The notes under the pieces were generated by a model. The model worked only from the letters and a program-made list of their open reading frames with translations, ran no database searches and was not told where the DNA came from. Shown piece after piece: positions 51,196 to 59,924 of a stretch of 64,000 nt of DNA (its first letter is position 1; each line of letters opens with the position of its first letter). Made by a program: the position numbers and the translations under genes. Source of the stretch: an uncultured Lachnospiraceae bacterium (lineage in GTDB: Bacteria; Bacillota; Clostridia; Lachnospirales; Lachnospiraceae); assembly GCA_902789555.1 (NCBI GenBank), contig CADAOF010000005.1, forward strand, positions 62,001 through 126,000. Reading direction: 5' to 3'.

Positions 51196-52953
51196 ATGAA
51201 CTATTCCCGACATTTCAGACTTGCTGCTCTGTTTCTTGCCCTTTCGCTGATGCTCAGCGCCTGCGGACCCGCGAAGCCTTCTACGACCGAAGCGCCCGAA
51301 ACGACGCTTCCCGAAACGACCGAAGTGCCGACCACTGCGGAGCCGACCACCGAGGAACCCACGACTGAGGAGCCGACTACCGAGGAACCTACTACCGAAG
51401 AGCCGACCACCGAAGAGCACCGTGAACCGCTTACCATCGAGGAACACACGCTCATCGATAAGGATAAGGTCAAGGTCGTGATCCGGGACTTCGTTGAAGA
51501 TGAAGAAGGAGCAGCGATCAATCTTTCCCTTTCGAACGGCACGGAGAAGAACATGGCTCTCTGCTGCACGTCCCTGGTCCTGAACGGCTACACGATGACC
51601 GAACCTGCCGGCATCCAGCTTGAGCCGAACAGCGAGGCCGACGCTGAACTTCGCATTGACCGCACTGCGACGGATGAACTCGGCATTACGGAGATCGGTT
51701 CCGTCATTGTCGACTATAAGGTCATCGATACCGATACCGGTGCGACGATCCTCGATCCCGATGCTTACGAGATCAAGACCTCCGCTTTCGAACGCATGGA
51801 AGACAGCAAAGATTGGGAAGGCCGGGAACTCTACAATGAGAACGACGCGCTGATCCTGCTGACGGACGTGACCGAGACCAGGACCGGCGGCACCTGCTTC
51901 AAGCTGTATGTCGAAAACAAGACGAAAAAGAACTTTGCCCTCGTCGGCGTGCAGGCCGTGGTCAACGGCCGCCGGGCAGACATTTCCTATCTCGGCATCG
52001 TCAATGCCGGCGGGAAGGCGCTGACCGACCTGATCGTGACGAAGACCGTCAAGGACAAGTTCGGGATCGGCGATGAGACAGACTCTCTGGAACTCAGTCT
52101 TGAAGCGCGCGACTGCAGCAGCTGGGATCTGCTGTTCGCGACCGGTGACATGTTCTGCGATCTCAGCGGAAACGCGCCGACCTTATCCGATGAGGCTGAA
52201 GCCGACACCGAATTCGTTCCCGAAAAGCTGCTCCTTGAAGACGATGCGCTTGCACTTACCTGCCTCGGCTGGCTCCCTGCCGACGGGCACGGCCCCGGCC
52301 TGAAGCTGCAGATCAGCAACAAGACCGACAAGGACATCCGCTTCCGTGTGGACGAGGTCATTGCCGACGATTACCTGATGAATAACTGCGGAATGATCGT
52401 CCCGGTCACCGCCGGCGGAACGGCTGACGCCGCGCTGTATCTTGATCAGGAAGTCCTGAACCTTACGGGCAATACTGAGATCGGCACCGTCGTCCTTAAC
52501 TGCTCGCTGCAGGACGGCGAGACGCATAAAGTACTGAAATCCCTTGCGGCAGTCACCGTGGAGACCGCCGCCAAGGAACGCGTCAAAGTTGCCGATTCCG
52601 CGAAAGGAAAGACGATCTGCAACGAAAAGAAACTGCAGATCGTGGCGATCGCCTACACCGGTTACAGCGAAACGATCGGCGAACGCCTCTATCTGTGGGT
52701 GAAGAACAGTTCCGACAAGACGATGGTGCTGGAGCCGATTTATACGAAGGTCAACGGGTCCTACATGCTCGGGATCGGAAAGCTGACAGTTCCGCCCGGA
52801 AAAATGACGATCGGGACGTACACGGTTCCCGCGCGCGAAACCGCGCGGCACGGCCTCGCAGAGTTCCGCAGCATGATCATGAACACGCTGGTCTATGATA
52901 CCGCCGGCAAACTGCAGTTCACGACACTGTTCGGCGGGATCGAAATCAAATAA
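51196..52953 (+). CDS. 585-residue lipoprotein with Thr/Glu/Pro repeat linker
   Basis: Start at 51196 chosen for the CAGGAGGAG site. The lipoprotein signal is MNYSRHFRLAALFLALSLML followed by SAC with Cys23 in the lipobox. A low-complexity linker from about 30 to 75 consists of TTEEP-type repeats (TEEPTTEEPTTEEP and variants), probably spanning the cell wall. The rest contains about four related beta-sandwich-like units. Each has a segment like LYVENKTKKNFALVGVQAVVNGR or LQISNKTDKDIRFRVDEVIAD and a later aggregate such as GGKALTDLIVTKTVKDKFGI, so the protein is an internal tandem repeat. Surface-anchored; function unknown. Confidence 0.85.
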   Translation: MNYSRHFRLAALFLALSLMLSACGPAKPSTTEAPETTLPETTEVPTTAEPTTEEPTTEEPTTEEPTTEEPTTEEHREPLTIEEHTLIDKDKVKVVIRDFVEDEEGAAINLSLSNGTEKNMALCCTSLVLNGYTMTEPAGIQLEPNSEADAELRIDRTATDELGITEIGSVIVDYKVIDTDTGATILDPDAYEIKTSAFERMEDSKDWEGRELYNENDALILLTDVTETRTGGTCFKLYVENKTKKNFALVGVQAVVNGRRADISYLGIVNAGGKALTDLIVTKTVKDKFGIGDETDSLELSLEARDCSSWDLLFATGDMFCDLSGNAPTLSDEAEADTEFVPEKLLLEDDALALTCLGWLPADGHGPGLKLQISNKTDKDIRFRVDEVIADDYLMNNCGMIVPVTAGGTADAALYLDQEVLNLTGNTEIGTVVLNCSLQDGETHKVLKSLAAVTVETAAKERVKVADSAKGKTICNEKKLQIVAIAYTGYSETIGERLYLWVKNSSDKTMVLEPIYTKVNGSYMLGIGKLTVPPGKMTIGTYTVPARETARHGLAEFRSMIMNTLVYDTAGKLQFTTLFGGIEIK

Positions 52954-52986
52954 ACCGCCTGCATTCTGCACGGCGCCTGATAAAAT

Positions 52987-53017
52987 AAAAACTGCCCGGA
53001 GATCCGGGCAGTTTTTT
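52987..53017 (+). terminator. terminator after the lipoprotein gene
   Basis: ACTGCCCGGA (52991-53000) with TCCGGGCAGT (53003-53012), preceded by AAAA and followed by TTTTTT; it can also serve the convergent regulator gene. Confidence 0.9.
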
Positions 53018-53036
53018 TCTGCAGCGATTTGCCGTT

Positions 53037-54002
53037 TTATCTCATGATCTCGCTGCGCACCAGTTCATAAAGCCTGCGCGCCGTCAGGCTGTCGGTAAGC
53101 AGCACGGTATAGTATCCCGCATGGGCTGCAGCCAGTATCGATTCAGCCTTGTTGATACCGCCGGCAAGACAGATTCGCTTTGCCACTTTCCGCATGCCGT
53201 CTAACGGGAAAGCGTTAGTCTCATAGTCTTCATCGTAGGTCAGCAGCGTTCCGTCGGCGTAGTAGTACTGCGAAAGGATCTCCCCCGCCGCCCCGGAATT
53301 CATCAGCCGCTCGCGGCTGGTATCCGAAACTTCCTCGTCAAAGGCCTTGCAGCTGGCATCGATGGTGCCCAGGCCGAAAACCGCGGCGTCCATCTTATCC
53401 CAGTACTCACGAAGCGATTCCAGACGCTTCTGTTCATAGACCGTCAGGGGAACGCTTTTTTCGCGGTAGATCGCAAGGTTGGTGAAATAGCGCTCGGCAC
53501 GCAGATGGTCTGCCATCCTGTCCACGATGGCATTGATCTGCAGATAAGGGCTCGGGCTCGCGCTGACCCCCATGAGCGGCACGATGATCGCACCGGGAAG
53601 CGTCGGACGGCTGCGCAGAAGCGACGCAAAGCGGTAGACGGTCTCACCCCAGCCTACGCCGACGACCGTCGAATCCCGCAGCATGCGGGGCAGATAATAA
53701 GCTGCGGCTTCGGCAATCGAATCATAGATCCGGCTCGATTTCCAGCCGATCTCGGAGCGCGCGATCACGACCCGGTCCAATTTCAGATTCTGGGAAAGGA
53801 AATCCTCAAGCGAATCGTCATCCAGGTCCTGCGGAAGCGTGACATCGACACGGACGATGCCCTGCGTCTTGGCACGGTCAAGCATGCGGGAGACCTGCGA
53901 GCGGGAAATGTTTTCCTCGCGGCTGATCTCTTCCTGCGTCTTGCCCTTTTTGTAATACTGTTCCGCTATGCGGTAAAGCACCCACAGATCGTTTCCGGCC
54001 AT
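53037..54002 (-). CDS. SorC-family sugar-binding transcriptional regulator
   Basis: 321 residues. The N-terminal helix-turn-helix is LYRIAEQYYKKGKTQEEISREENISRSQVSRMLDRAKTQG (about 9-48). The sugar-phosphate-binding domain has STVVGVGWGETVYRFASLL, VPLMGVSASPSPYLQINAIVDRMA and GLGTIDASC. SorC proteins sense phosphorylated sugars or polyols. It lies directly downstream of the sugar operon on the same strand but behind a terminator and with its own promoter; it is the likely regulator of that operon and, given the inverted repeat at 54066-54103, of itself. Confidence 0.92.
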   Translation of the reverse strand: MAGNDLWVLYRIAEQYYKKGKTQEEISREENISRSQVSRMLDRAKTQGIVRVDVTLPQDLDDDSLEDFLSQNLKLDRVVIARSEIGWKSSRIYDSIAEAAAYYLPRMLRDSTVVGVGWGETVYRFASLLRSRPTLPGAIIVPLMGVSASPSPYLQINAIVDRMADHLRAERYFTNLAIYREKSVPLTVYEQKRLESLREYWDKMDAAVFGLGTIDASCKAFDEEVSDTSRERLMNSGAAGEILSQYYYADGTLLTYDEDYETNAFPLDGMRKVAKRICLAGGINKAESILAAAHAGYYTVLLTDSLTARRLYELVRSEIMR

Positions 54003-54065
54003 CTGATTCTCTCCTTTCTTTGCGGGTGGTCATCCGCGGCAGCGCCGCCGTACTGCGGACAATGC

Positions 54066-54115
54066 ACAAATGTTCCAACTATCACAATCATATCATCATT
54101 TGTTCGAAAACGCAA
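54066..54115 (-). promoter_or_regulatory. SorC gene promoter with inverted-repeat operator candidate
   Basis: TTGCGT (54110-54115) and TATGAT (54087-54092) on the minus strand, 17 bp apart. An inverted repeat ACAAATG (54066-54072) / CATTTGT (54097-54103), centres 31 bp apart (about three helical turns), straddles the -10 box. Confidence 0.5.
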
Positions 54116-54129
54116 GTCCGCTGCAATAA

Positions 54130-54164
54130 AAAAGTGCCGTCTCCGGAGAGGAGGCGGCACTTTT
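54130..54164 (-). terminator. terminator of the sugar operon
   Basis: AAAGTGCCGTCTCC pairs with GGAGGCGGCACTTT with one bulge; T tract TTTTTTATTG on the minus strand. It lies 30 bp after the Fe-alcohol dehydrogenase stop. Confidence 0.8.
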
Positions 54165-54194
54165 CGGGATGCAGGTCCAAGGGCTGCGGATCAT

Positions 54195-55358
54195 TTACTT
54201 GAAGCAGTTGTGAAAGACGGTTTCGGCGTCCTTCTGAGAAAACTCCCCTAAACAAGCCGCCTCAGTAGGTCCCCAGGGAAGCGAGTGCAGTGCCATTTCA
54301 CTGATTTCGTCTTCACTCGCCCCGTGCCCGAGGGCTTCGGAAAGATCTACCGGAAGTCCCAGTTCGCGCTGAAACTTTCTGAGGCCTTCGCCGGCCTTCT
54401 CCGCGTCGAGGAGCGCGGCAAGCCGCCCCAGTTTATCCGGGATCTGACCTTTAGCCTCAATGAAATCCAGGTAGGCCGGCATGATCGCTGCCATGCCCGC
54501 GGCATGCGAGAGGTTGTATTTCGCCGAAACGGCATGCTCCAGCATATGGCCGAGCCAGTTTTCCTCGTGACCCACGCCGAGCACCCGGCTCATGGCCAGG
54601 ATGGCGCACCACAGCAGGTTGCTCCTCGCGTCCATGTTCTCCGGCTCCGCTACGGCGACGGGCGCCCACTTATGCACGGTCTTCAGAAGGCCGAAGCACA
54701 TCTCGTCACTCGCGTCCGCATGAGGGTCGTCATGCAGGTACTGTTCCAGCACGTGCGAGAAGACGTCGATCGCACCGAGAGCCGTCTGCTTCGGCGGCAG
54801 GGTCTTCGCCAGTTCCGGATCGCAGATCGAAAGGACCGGTTTTACGAAGGGATGGTTAAAGATCAGCTTGTCCTTGCCTTCCCTGTCCGTAATGACGAAG
54901 CTTTCGTTGCCTTCCGAGCCGGTCGAGGCAATCGTCACCACGAGCATGATCGTGAGCGGCCGGTTCACGGGCTCCTTCGCATAGCTCACGTAATCCCAGA
55001 TGCCGCCTTCCGACGGATTGGTGACCAGGAGCGCCGTGGACTTCGCGGAGTCGATGACGCTGCCGCCGCCGACGCCGAGGACCAGGTCGCAGCCCTCTGC
55101 CATGCACACCTCAGCCGCGGTATCGATCTGCACCGCCGTCGGGTTCGCCGTGCATTTGTCATACAGGACGTAGGGGATCTTCATCTCATCAAGATCCGCC
55201 GTCAGTTTCTTCACGACCGGCAGCAGCACGTCCGCGTAGGTCATCAGAAAGATCTTCTTCGGCTGGAACTGCGCGGCATGCTCCGCCGCTCTTCCGCTTT
55301 CCCCGGGACCGAAAACGATGCGCGTAGGGAAGGTAAATTCAAAGGATTTATAAGACAT
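54195..55358 (-). CDS. iron-containing alcohol dehydrogenase
   Basis: 387 residues, NAD(P)-dependent group III dehydrogenase of the butanol-dehydrogenase form. GGGSVIDSAKSTALL is the nucleotide site. Metal ligands lie in GAIDVFSHVLEQYLHDDP, GHEENWLGHMLEHAVSAKYNLSHAAGMA. It reduces or oxidises aldehydes/alcohols. The start lies 11 bp inside the end of the MFS gene, so it is coupled. In this operon it could reduce the aldehyde made by the aldolase; the substrate is unknown. Confidence 0.92.
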   Translation of the reverse strand: MSYKSFEFTFPTRIVFGPGESGRAAEHAAQFQPKKIFLMTYADVLLPVVKKLTADLDEMKIPYVLYDKCTANPTAVQIDTAAEVCMAEGCDLVLGVGGGSVIDSAKSTALLVTNPSEGGIWDYVSYAKEPVNRPLTIMLVVTIASTGSEGNESFVITDREGKDKLIFNHPFVKPVLSICDPELAKTLPPKQTALGAIDVFSHVLEQYLHDDPHADASDEMCFGLLKTVHKWAPVAVAEPENMDARSNLLWCAILAMSRVLGVGHEENWLGHMLEHAVSAKYNLSHAAGMAAIMPAYLDFIEAKGQIPDKLGRLAALLDAEKAGEGLRKFQRELGLPVDLSEALGHGASEDEISEMALHSLPWGPTEAACLGEFSQKDAETVFHNCFK

Positions 55359-56643
55359 TGTCCGCCTCTTCTTTATTTCCGATCTTTGTCAGATCATGCT
55401 TCCGGGAGACATGGAAGATGGTGATGAGCACCGCGAGGACCATGATCCCGTTGAGAATGTAGAGCCATCTCGCGTCTTTGCCGTACATGACGGAGCAGAT
55501 GGCCGTGACGATGACGCCGAGTCCGGAGGACAGCAGGTTTGCTGCCGAATAGATGCCGCTGCGGTACTCGCTCTCGGAATAGACCGCAAATGCGCCTTCC
55601 AGCGAACTCTTGAGCATCCCGTAGCCGAGCGCAAGCACGGCCGTCGCACCGATCGCGAGCACGTAGACGCCCGACGGTACGAAGATCATCAGGAGAAAGC
55701 CTGCCAGCGTCACGCCGCAGGAAATGAGGATCCCCTTCACCAGGTTCTTCCGGGAAAAGACCGGATTGATGAAGACCATGGCTGCCAGCATGCCGCCGTA
55801 ATAAATGCTCCCGAGAACAGAGATCTGCATCGTGTCCATCCCCATGCGGTCGGAGAAGTAGGGCACGAAATACAGGCTGTAGTTGGTCCCGAGGTTCATG
55901 TAAACGCAGAAGAATACGTTGGCAACGGTAAATGCCCGCGCAACGGGGTTCTTCATTAGGAATTTCAGGGCGTCGCGGTAGGGCGTCCAGAGCTGCTTCA
56001 CGGTCGTGCCGATGCCGGCCGGCTCCGCTTTCACCTTTTCACGGACCGCTTCGCCGACGCGGGTCTCCTTCAGGAGAATGTGCCGTACGATGATCATGGC
56101 CGTGATCACGAAGAAGCTCGCGAGCAGGAAGGTCTCTTCGCCCTTCACGAGGCCCCTCTTTTCCACGTAAACGCCTGCTAACGGCAGCAGCAGGCCTGCC
56201 ACCACCGTAATGATGTTGAACATGTTGAGGGCGACGATCCTGCCGTCATCCTCCGAGTCCTCGATCATGACGAGGAAGTAGCCGACGCTCATCAGGCGGT
56301 TGGCGTTGAAGAGCACCATTGCGACGAGAGCAAGGCCGAAATCCCGGGTGAAGAAGTATAGGAGCGGCGGCAGCGCCGAGCTCAGAAAGTCAAAGAGCGA
56401 GGTCGCGTTCCGCCTGCCCAGCCGGTCGACGATCGGTGCGGCGAGGAAGGAAAAGAAGGTCGCAGAGACCGTGCCCGCTACCATCAGCGTACCCAGCTGG
56501 ATGTCGGTAATGCCGCGTTCCTGCAGGTACAGGCTGATGTAGTAGGTATAGAACATGTACGGGACGGCCCAGAAAGGATGCGCACCGATGCAGACCGCCG
56601 CGTTTCCCTTCAGCTTGCCCAGATATTCCTTCACCTTCTTCAT
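55348..56643 (-). CDS. MFS transporter
   Basis: 431 residues with about 12 membrane segments. It opens with FWAVPYMFYTYYISLYLQERGITDIQLGTLMVAGTVSATFFSFLAAPIVDRLGRRN, which includes the MFS cytoplasmic-loop motif DRLGRRN, and has a long charged central loop (around 195-225). Substrate unknown; in the operon it may export a product, since an ABC importer is already present. Overlaps the ADP-ribosylglycohydrolase stop by 4 bp. Confidence 0.9.
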   Translation of the reverse strand: MKKVKEYLGKLKGNAAVCIGAHPFWAVPYMFYTYYISLYLQERGITDIQLGTLMVAGTVSATFFSFLAAPIVDRLGRRNATSLFDFLSSALPPLLYFFTRDFGLALVAMVLFNANRLMSVGYFLVMIEDSEDDGRIVALNMFNIITVVAGLLLPLAGVYVEKRGLVKGEETFLLASFFVITAMIIVRHILLKETRVGEAVREKVKAEPAGIGTTVKQLWTPYRDALKFLMKNPVARAFTVANVFFCVYMNLGTNYSLYFVPYFSDRMGMDTMQISVLGSIYYGGMLAAMVFINPVFSRKNLVKGILISCGVTLAGFLLMIFVPSGVYVLAIGATAVLALGYGMLKSSLEGAFAVYSESEYRSGIYSAANLLSSGLGVIVTAICSVMYGKDARWLYILNGIMVLAVLITIFHVSRKHDLTKIGNKEEADNVL

Positions 56644-57653
56644 GCGCGAAGCGCCTCCTGATATTTTGACGCAAAGAGTTCCCGGTTCTGTTCCAGGACC
56701 TTATCCAGCACCGGCCGGGGAATGTTCTGTCCTCCTGCATAGGCTGCGGAGAGGGCGCCCGCGAGCGCTGCAATGGTATCGGTATCGCCGCCGATGACGG
56801 CAGCAAGGCGGATGGCTTTCCAGACGTCCTTCTTCGCGCAGGCAAAGAGGACAAACACCGCGCCGCACACGTCCGCGGAAGGAAGACCCGTGCCCCAGAG
56901 GTTATAGACATGGTCGAGAAGCGCGTTCTCATCCAGCCTGCGGGCGAGCTTCCGCGCTTCAAGAAGCCGTCTGACCGAGCCGGGCGCGCAGCCCGTCCAG
57001 GCCGCGTGTGCGATGAGGCGTTTTCCGCCCCGCTCGGCCGCTTCGAAGATCTTATCCAATCCGTCGCCGTTAAACGCCGCCCGGAGGGCAAAGCCGTAGG
57101 CGCCGGCTGCTTCCAGGGCTTCCGAAGTGTTGTGCGTCGGGAGAAGGCTCGTGAGGATGCTCTCCTCCAGTTCCTCTTCGCTCTGCGCCGTGTTCCACAG
57201 GAAGGCCGAAGGCGTCCGCATGATGCCGCCGCAGGTGGTGCCGCCCATGCCGGCTTCGGCCGCGGGCGTCCCCTTCCGGATCGATTCAAGCGCCTTCAGG
57301 CTGCTCGGCCCGATGTAGTGCTTTTCTACTGCGCCGGTCTCGGCGATCCATGCTTCCAGTGCCGCAAGCACGCCCTCAAGCGTGACGCCGCCGCGCTTTT
57401 CCGCTTCCGCAAGCAGATAGAGGTTCTGCTCCGTATCGTCCGTGACCGAACCGGTCTCGAGGATCCCGTGCGTAATGGACTTTTCGGCAGGGAGAAGCCC
57501 CTCGGGAAGCCCGTCCGGCATATCCGCACCGAACACGCGCCGGATATCCTCCGGGCACATGAATTCCGTCGGCATCCCGCAGGCATCACCCGCGGCAAAT
57601 GCCAGCCAGATGTCCCGCACCCTGTCCTTCACTGCTTTGTCGGCACGTTTCAT
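56640..57653 (-). CDS. ADP-ribosylglycohydrolase family protein
   Basis: 337 residues. It carries the family's Mg-binding motifs: AAGDACGMPTEFM near the N-terminus, TGSVTDDTEQNLYL, and VIGGDTDTIAALAGAL at the C-terminus. These enzymes cleave ADP-ribosyl or related N-/O-ribosyl bonds. Members are often found in sugar-catabolic operons of Bacillota, where they may act on nucleoside- or ribosyl-like compounds; the true role here is unknown. Coupled to the MFS gene (ATGA). Confidence 0.9.
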   Translation of the reverse strand: MKRADKAVKDRVRDIWLAFAAGDACGMPTEFMCPEDIRRVFGADMPDGLPEGLLPAEKSITHGILETGSVTDDTEQNLYLLAEAEKRGGVTLEGVLAALEAWIAETGAVEKHYIGPSSLKALESIRKGTPAAEAGMGGTTCGGIMRTPSAFLWNTAQSEEELEESILTSLLPTHNTSEALEAAGAYGFALRAAFNGDGLDKIFEAAERGGKRLIAHAAWTGCAPGSVRRLLEARKLARRLDENALLDHVYNLWGTGLPSADVCGAVFVLFACAKKDVWKAIRLAAVIGGDTDTIAALAGALSAAYAGGQNIPRPVLDKVLEQNRELFASKYQEALRA

Positions 57654-57662
57654 GATATCTCC

Positions 57663-58460
57663 TTAAAAATCCGGAAAATCGCCGAAGTTTTCTTCGAGGA
57701 AGCGGTAGGCGCGCGCCAGTTCCTTCGCCGGCTCGGCGATGTACCAGCGGTAGGCCGGCTCCAGGGTGAAATAGCCCTTGTATTTCTTTTCTTCGAGCGC
57801 TGCGCGGATGTCCTTCCAGTCAAAGATCCCGTCGCCTGCCGGCACGTGCTTGAACGTGCCGAAGTCGCTCATGTGCAGGTGGCAGGGGGTAAGCTGCCGC
57901 AGGAATTCCGCAGGCTCGCCGTCCGCTTCCTTGACCTCGGTGGTATCCACCATCGGTTTTACCCCCGGACGGTCCAGCATCTCGATGTAGTCGAGAAGGG
58001 CTTTCGCCGTCGGGGCGCTGCGGGGATGGTTCTCCATGGCCATCGTATAACCGTAGTCCGCGCAGGTATCCGCGAGCCAGCGGAGGTTGTCGATCATCGG
58101 CTGGTTCAGCAGCTTGTCGTAGCCTTTCAGCGATGGCTCGTCATGCGGATGCACCACGAGAACATGGCAGTCCAGGCGCTTGCCCATGCCGAGGAGTTTC
58201 TTCGCGTAGACGCGGCTGTCCGCGATCATGGACGGCGTGCAGTTGTACTGCATGCCGAAGAACACCAGCGGATAATGGATCGAACCGAGCAGGATGCCGG
58301 TCTTTTCAAAGGCCAGCGTGCTCTCCTCGGAAACGTCGGAGAGGGCCTGCGGCATCAGCTCCGCGCGCGGGAACCCCGCATCGTGGATCAGCTGCAGCGC
58401 AGTCACGCTGTCATAGGGGTAGAGCGCTCCGGTCGAAAATGAAAATCTTTCCTTTCCCAT
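57663..58460 (-). CDS. sugar phosphate isomerase/epimerase (xylose-isomerase-like TIM barrel)
   Basis: 265 residues. Metal and substrate ligands are visible in the usual strand ends: LVVHPHDEPS, AMENHPRSAPT (Glu), KPMVDTTEV (Asp), CHLHMSDFG (His) and YFTLEPAYRW (Glu). The family includes epimerases, isomerases and dehydratases of sugars and inositols. In this operon it would interconvert the imported sugar or polyol or its oxidised form. Confidence 0.88.
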   Translation of the reverse strand: MGKERFSFSTGALYPYDSVTALQLIHDAGFPRAELMPQALSDVSEESTLAFEKTGILLGSIHYPLVFFGMQYNCTPSMIADSRVYAKKLLGMGKRLDCHVLVVHPHDEPSLKGYDKLLNQPMIDNLRWLADTCADYGYTMAMENHPRSAPTAKALLDYIEMLDRPGVKPMVDTTEVKEADGEPAEFLRQLTPCHLHMSDFGTFKHVPAGDGIFDWKDIRAALEEKKYKGYFTLEPAYRWYIAEPAKELARAYRFLEENFGDFPDF

Positions 58461-58478
58461 CGTATCTCCTCTTCCGCC

Positions 58479-58503
58479 GCGGCAGCCCTCATCGGGCTGC
58501 CGC
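58479..58503 (-). other. stem-loop between binding-protein gene and the next gene
   Basis: GCGGCAGCCC (58479-58488) pairs with GGGCTGCCGC (58494-58503), 10 bp, without a T tract, 15 nt after the binding-protein stop. Such hairpins often stabilise the upstream mRNA and allow more binding protein than downstream enzymes. Confidence 0.6.
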
Positions 58504-58517
58504 AGGCGTCTTGTCTC

Positions 58518-59909
58518 TTATTTGTCGTTGATCTCGTCCTGGACTTCCTTCACGGCCTTATCCAGCACTTCCTGGGAAGTGCCGCGGCCTTTTTCCAGTT
58601 TGCCGAGAGCGGACTTGATCTGGGTATCCATCGTCCCCATCTCCTGGAAATGCGTGTAGGCCCAGGTGTAGCTCAGCTGGTTGAAGGCAACCGTATACAT
58701 CTCGTTCGCCGCGATGGCGTCCTTCACTTCCTTGCGTTCCATGGCAGATTTGTGGATCGGCAGATACCCGGTGCCGAGTGCGAACTCGGTATTATTCTCC
58801 GCGTTGGTCAGGTAAGTGACGTACTTCCAGGCTGCCTGGAGCTTCGACTCATCCTTGGTCAGGATGACGAGGACGTTGCCGCCGAGCGCGAGCGACGGCT
58901 GGGTGAAATACGGCATTTCGATGGCGCCGAGTTCAAAGGGGACAGAATCCGCAGTCCAGCGGGAAATACGGTTTGAGGAAGCGGCAATGAAAGCCAGGTT
59001 TCCGCCCAGGAAGGCTTTCTCCGCGTTGCTGTGCTGCGCGGCAGACATGTAGCCGGCGTCCACGAGGGATTTCCAGTAGTCACCGACTTCGACAGCCTTC
59101 TCGTTGTTGAAGATCGGGGTGATCTCACCGTTATCGTTTTCAATGATCTCGCAGCCGTTCTGCATCAGCATCGACTTGAACAGCCAGGCTTCATCGTTGG
59201 TATCAAAGGCCTTGAAGCCCTCGGCGCCGCTGGTGTTGCCCTTCTCCATGACCTTGCCGAGCACGTCATAGAATTCAGCCCAGGTTTTCGGCGGGTTCGT
59301 CATGTCAACGCCGGCCGCTTTCAGGATGTCCTTGTTGTAGTACATGACCTGGGTGGAAATGCCGCAGGGGATGGCGCAGAAGCCTTCGTTCATGTAGTCG
59401 CAGTAGTCCATCATGCCTTCGAAAACGTCGGCCTGATCGAAATCATTCGTCGTTTTCAGCAGGTCGGCGATCCGGAAATCACCTTCGCCGCCGGTATAGA
59501 GCGGGCCGGCATACATCAGGGCCACGTCCGGCTGGGTCTGCGTCAGCAGAGCCGCGCTGACCTTGGTCGCCGTATCGCCGGAGCCGCCGGAATAGGACAG
59601 TTCCAGTTCCACGCCGGTCTCTTTCGCAAACTTCTCCGACAGTTTGTTGAACAGATCGCCGCTGGTGCCGCTGACCGCGTACCAGACCACGAGCTTCGTG
59701 CCGGAGATGTCAGCTTCGGTAGCCGGAGCCGGCGCTTCGGTGGTGCCGGGTTCGGCGCTCGTTCCTTCCGTCGGCTTCGGCGCCTCCGTCGTCTGCGGAG
59801 CCGGCGCTTCGGTCGTCTTGTCCACGTAGGAAGAGACGCAGCCGCCAAGCAGCGACACGACCATCAGGGCTGCCAGGAGTATTGCAGGGATCTTTTTCAG
59901 CTTCATCAT
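58518..59909 (-). CDS. ABC sugar transporter substrate-binding lipoprotein
   Basis: 463 residues; the ATG at 59909 has GAGG 6 nt upstream (a TTG one codon earlier is less likely). The lipoprotein signal ends at LLGGC with Cys24. A Thr/Pro/Ala/Glu linker (APAPQTTEAPKPTEG ...) follows and then an extracellular type I binding-protein domain (KLVVWYAVSGTSGDLFNKLSEKFAKETGVELELSYSGG; YAGPLYTGGEGDF; PCGISTQVMYYNKDILKAAGV). Family: carbohydrate or glycerol-3-phosphate binding proteins. It captures the substrate for the two permeases encoded just upstream. Confidence 0.93.
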   Translation of the reverse strand: MMKLKKIPAILLAALMVVSLLGGCVSSYVDKTTEAPAPQTTEAPKPTEGTSAEPGTTEAPAPATEADISGTKLVVWYAVSGTSGDLFNKLSEKFAKETGVELELSYSGGSGDTATKVSAALLTQTQPDVALMYAGPLYTGGEGDFRIADLLKTTNDFDQADVFEGMMDYCDYMNEGFCAIPCGISTQVMYYNKDILKAAGVDMTNPPKTWAEFYDVLGKVMEKGNTSGAEGFKAFDTNDEAWLFKSMLMQNGCEIIENDNGEITPIFNNEKAVEVGDYWKSLVDAGYMSAAQHSNAEKAFLGGNLAFIAASSNRISRWTADSVPFELGAIEMPYFTQPSLALGGNVLVILTKDESKLQAAWKYVTYLTNAENNTEFALGTGYLPIHKSAMERKEVKDAIAANEMYTVAFNQLSYTWAYTHFQEMGTMDTQIKSALGKLEKGRGTSQEVLDKAVKEVQDEINDK

Positions 59910-59924
59910 CAATACCTCGTTTTC

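Noticed and set aside
58479-58503. Terminator inside the sugar operon
   Set aside because: The 10-bp stem has no T tract and genes on both sides belong together; treated as a stability hairpin.
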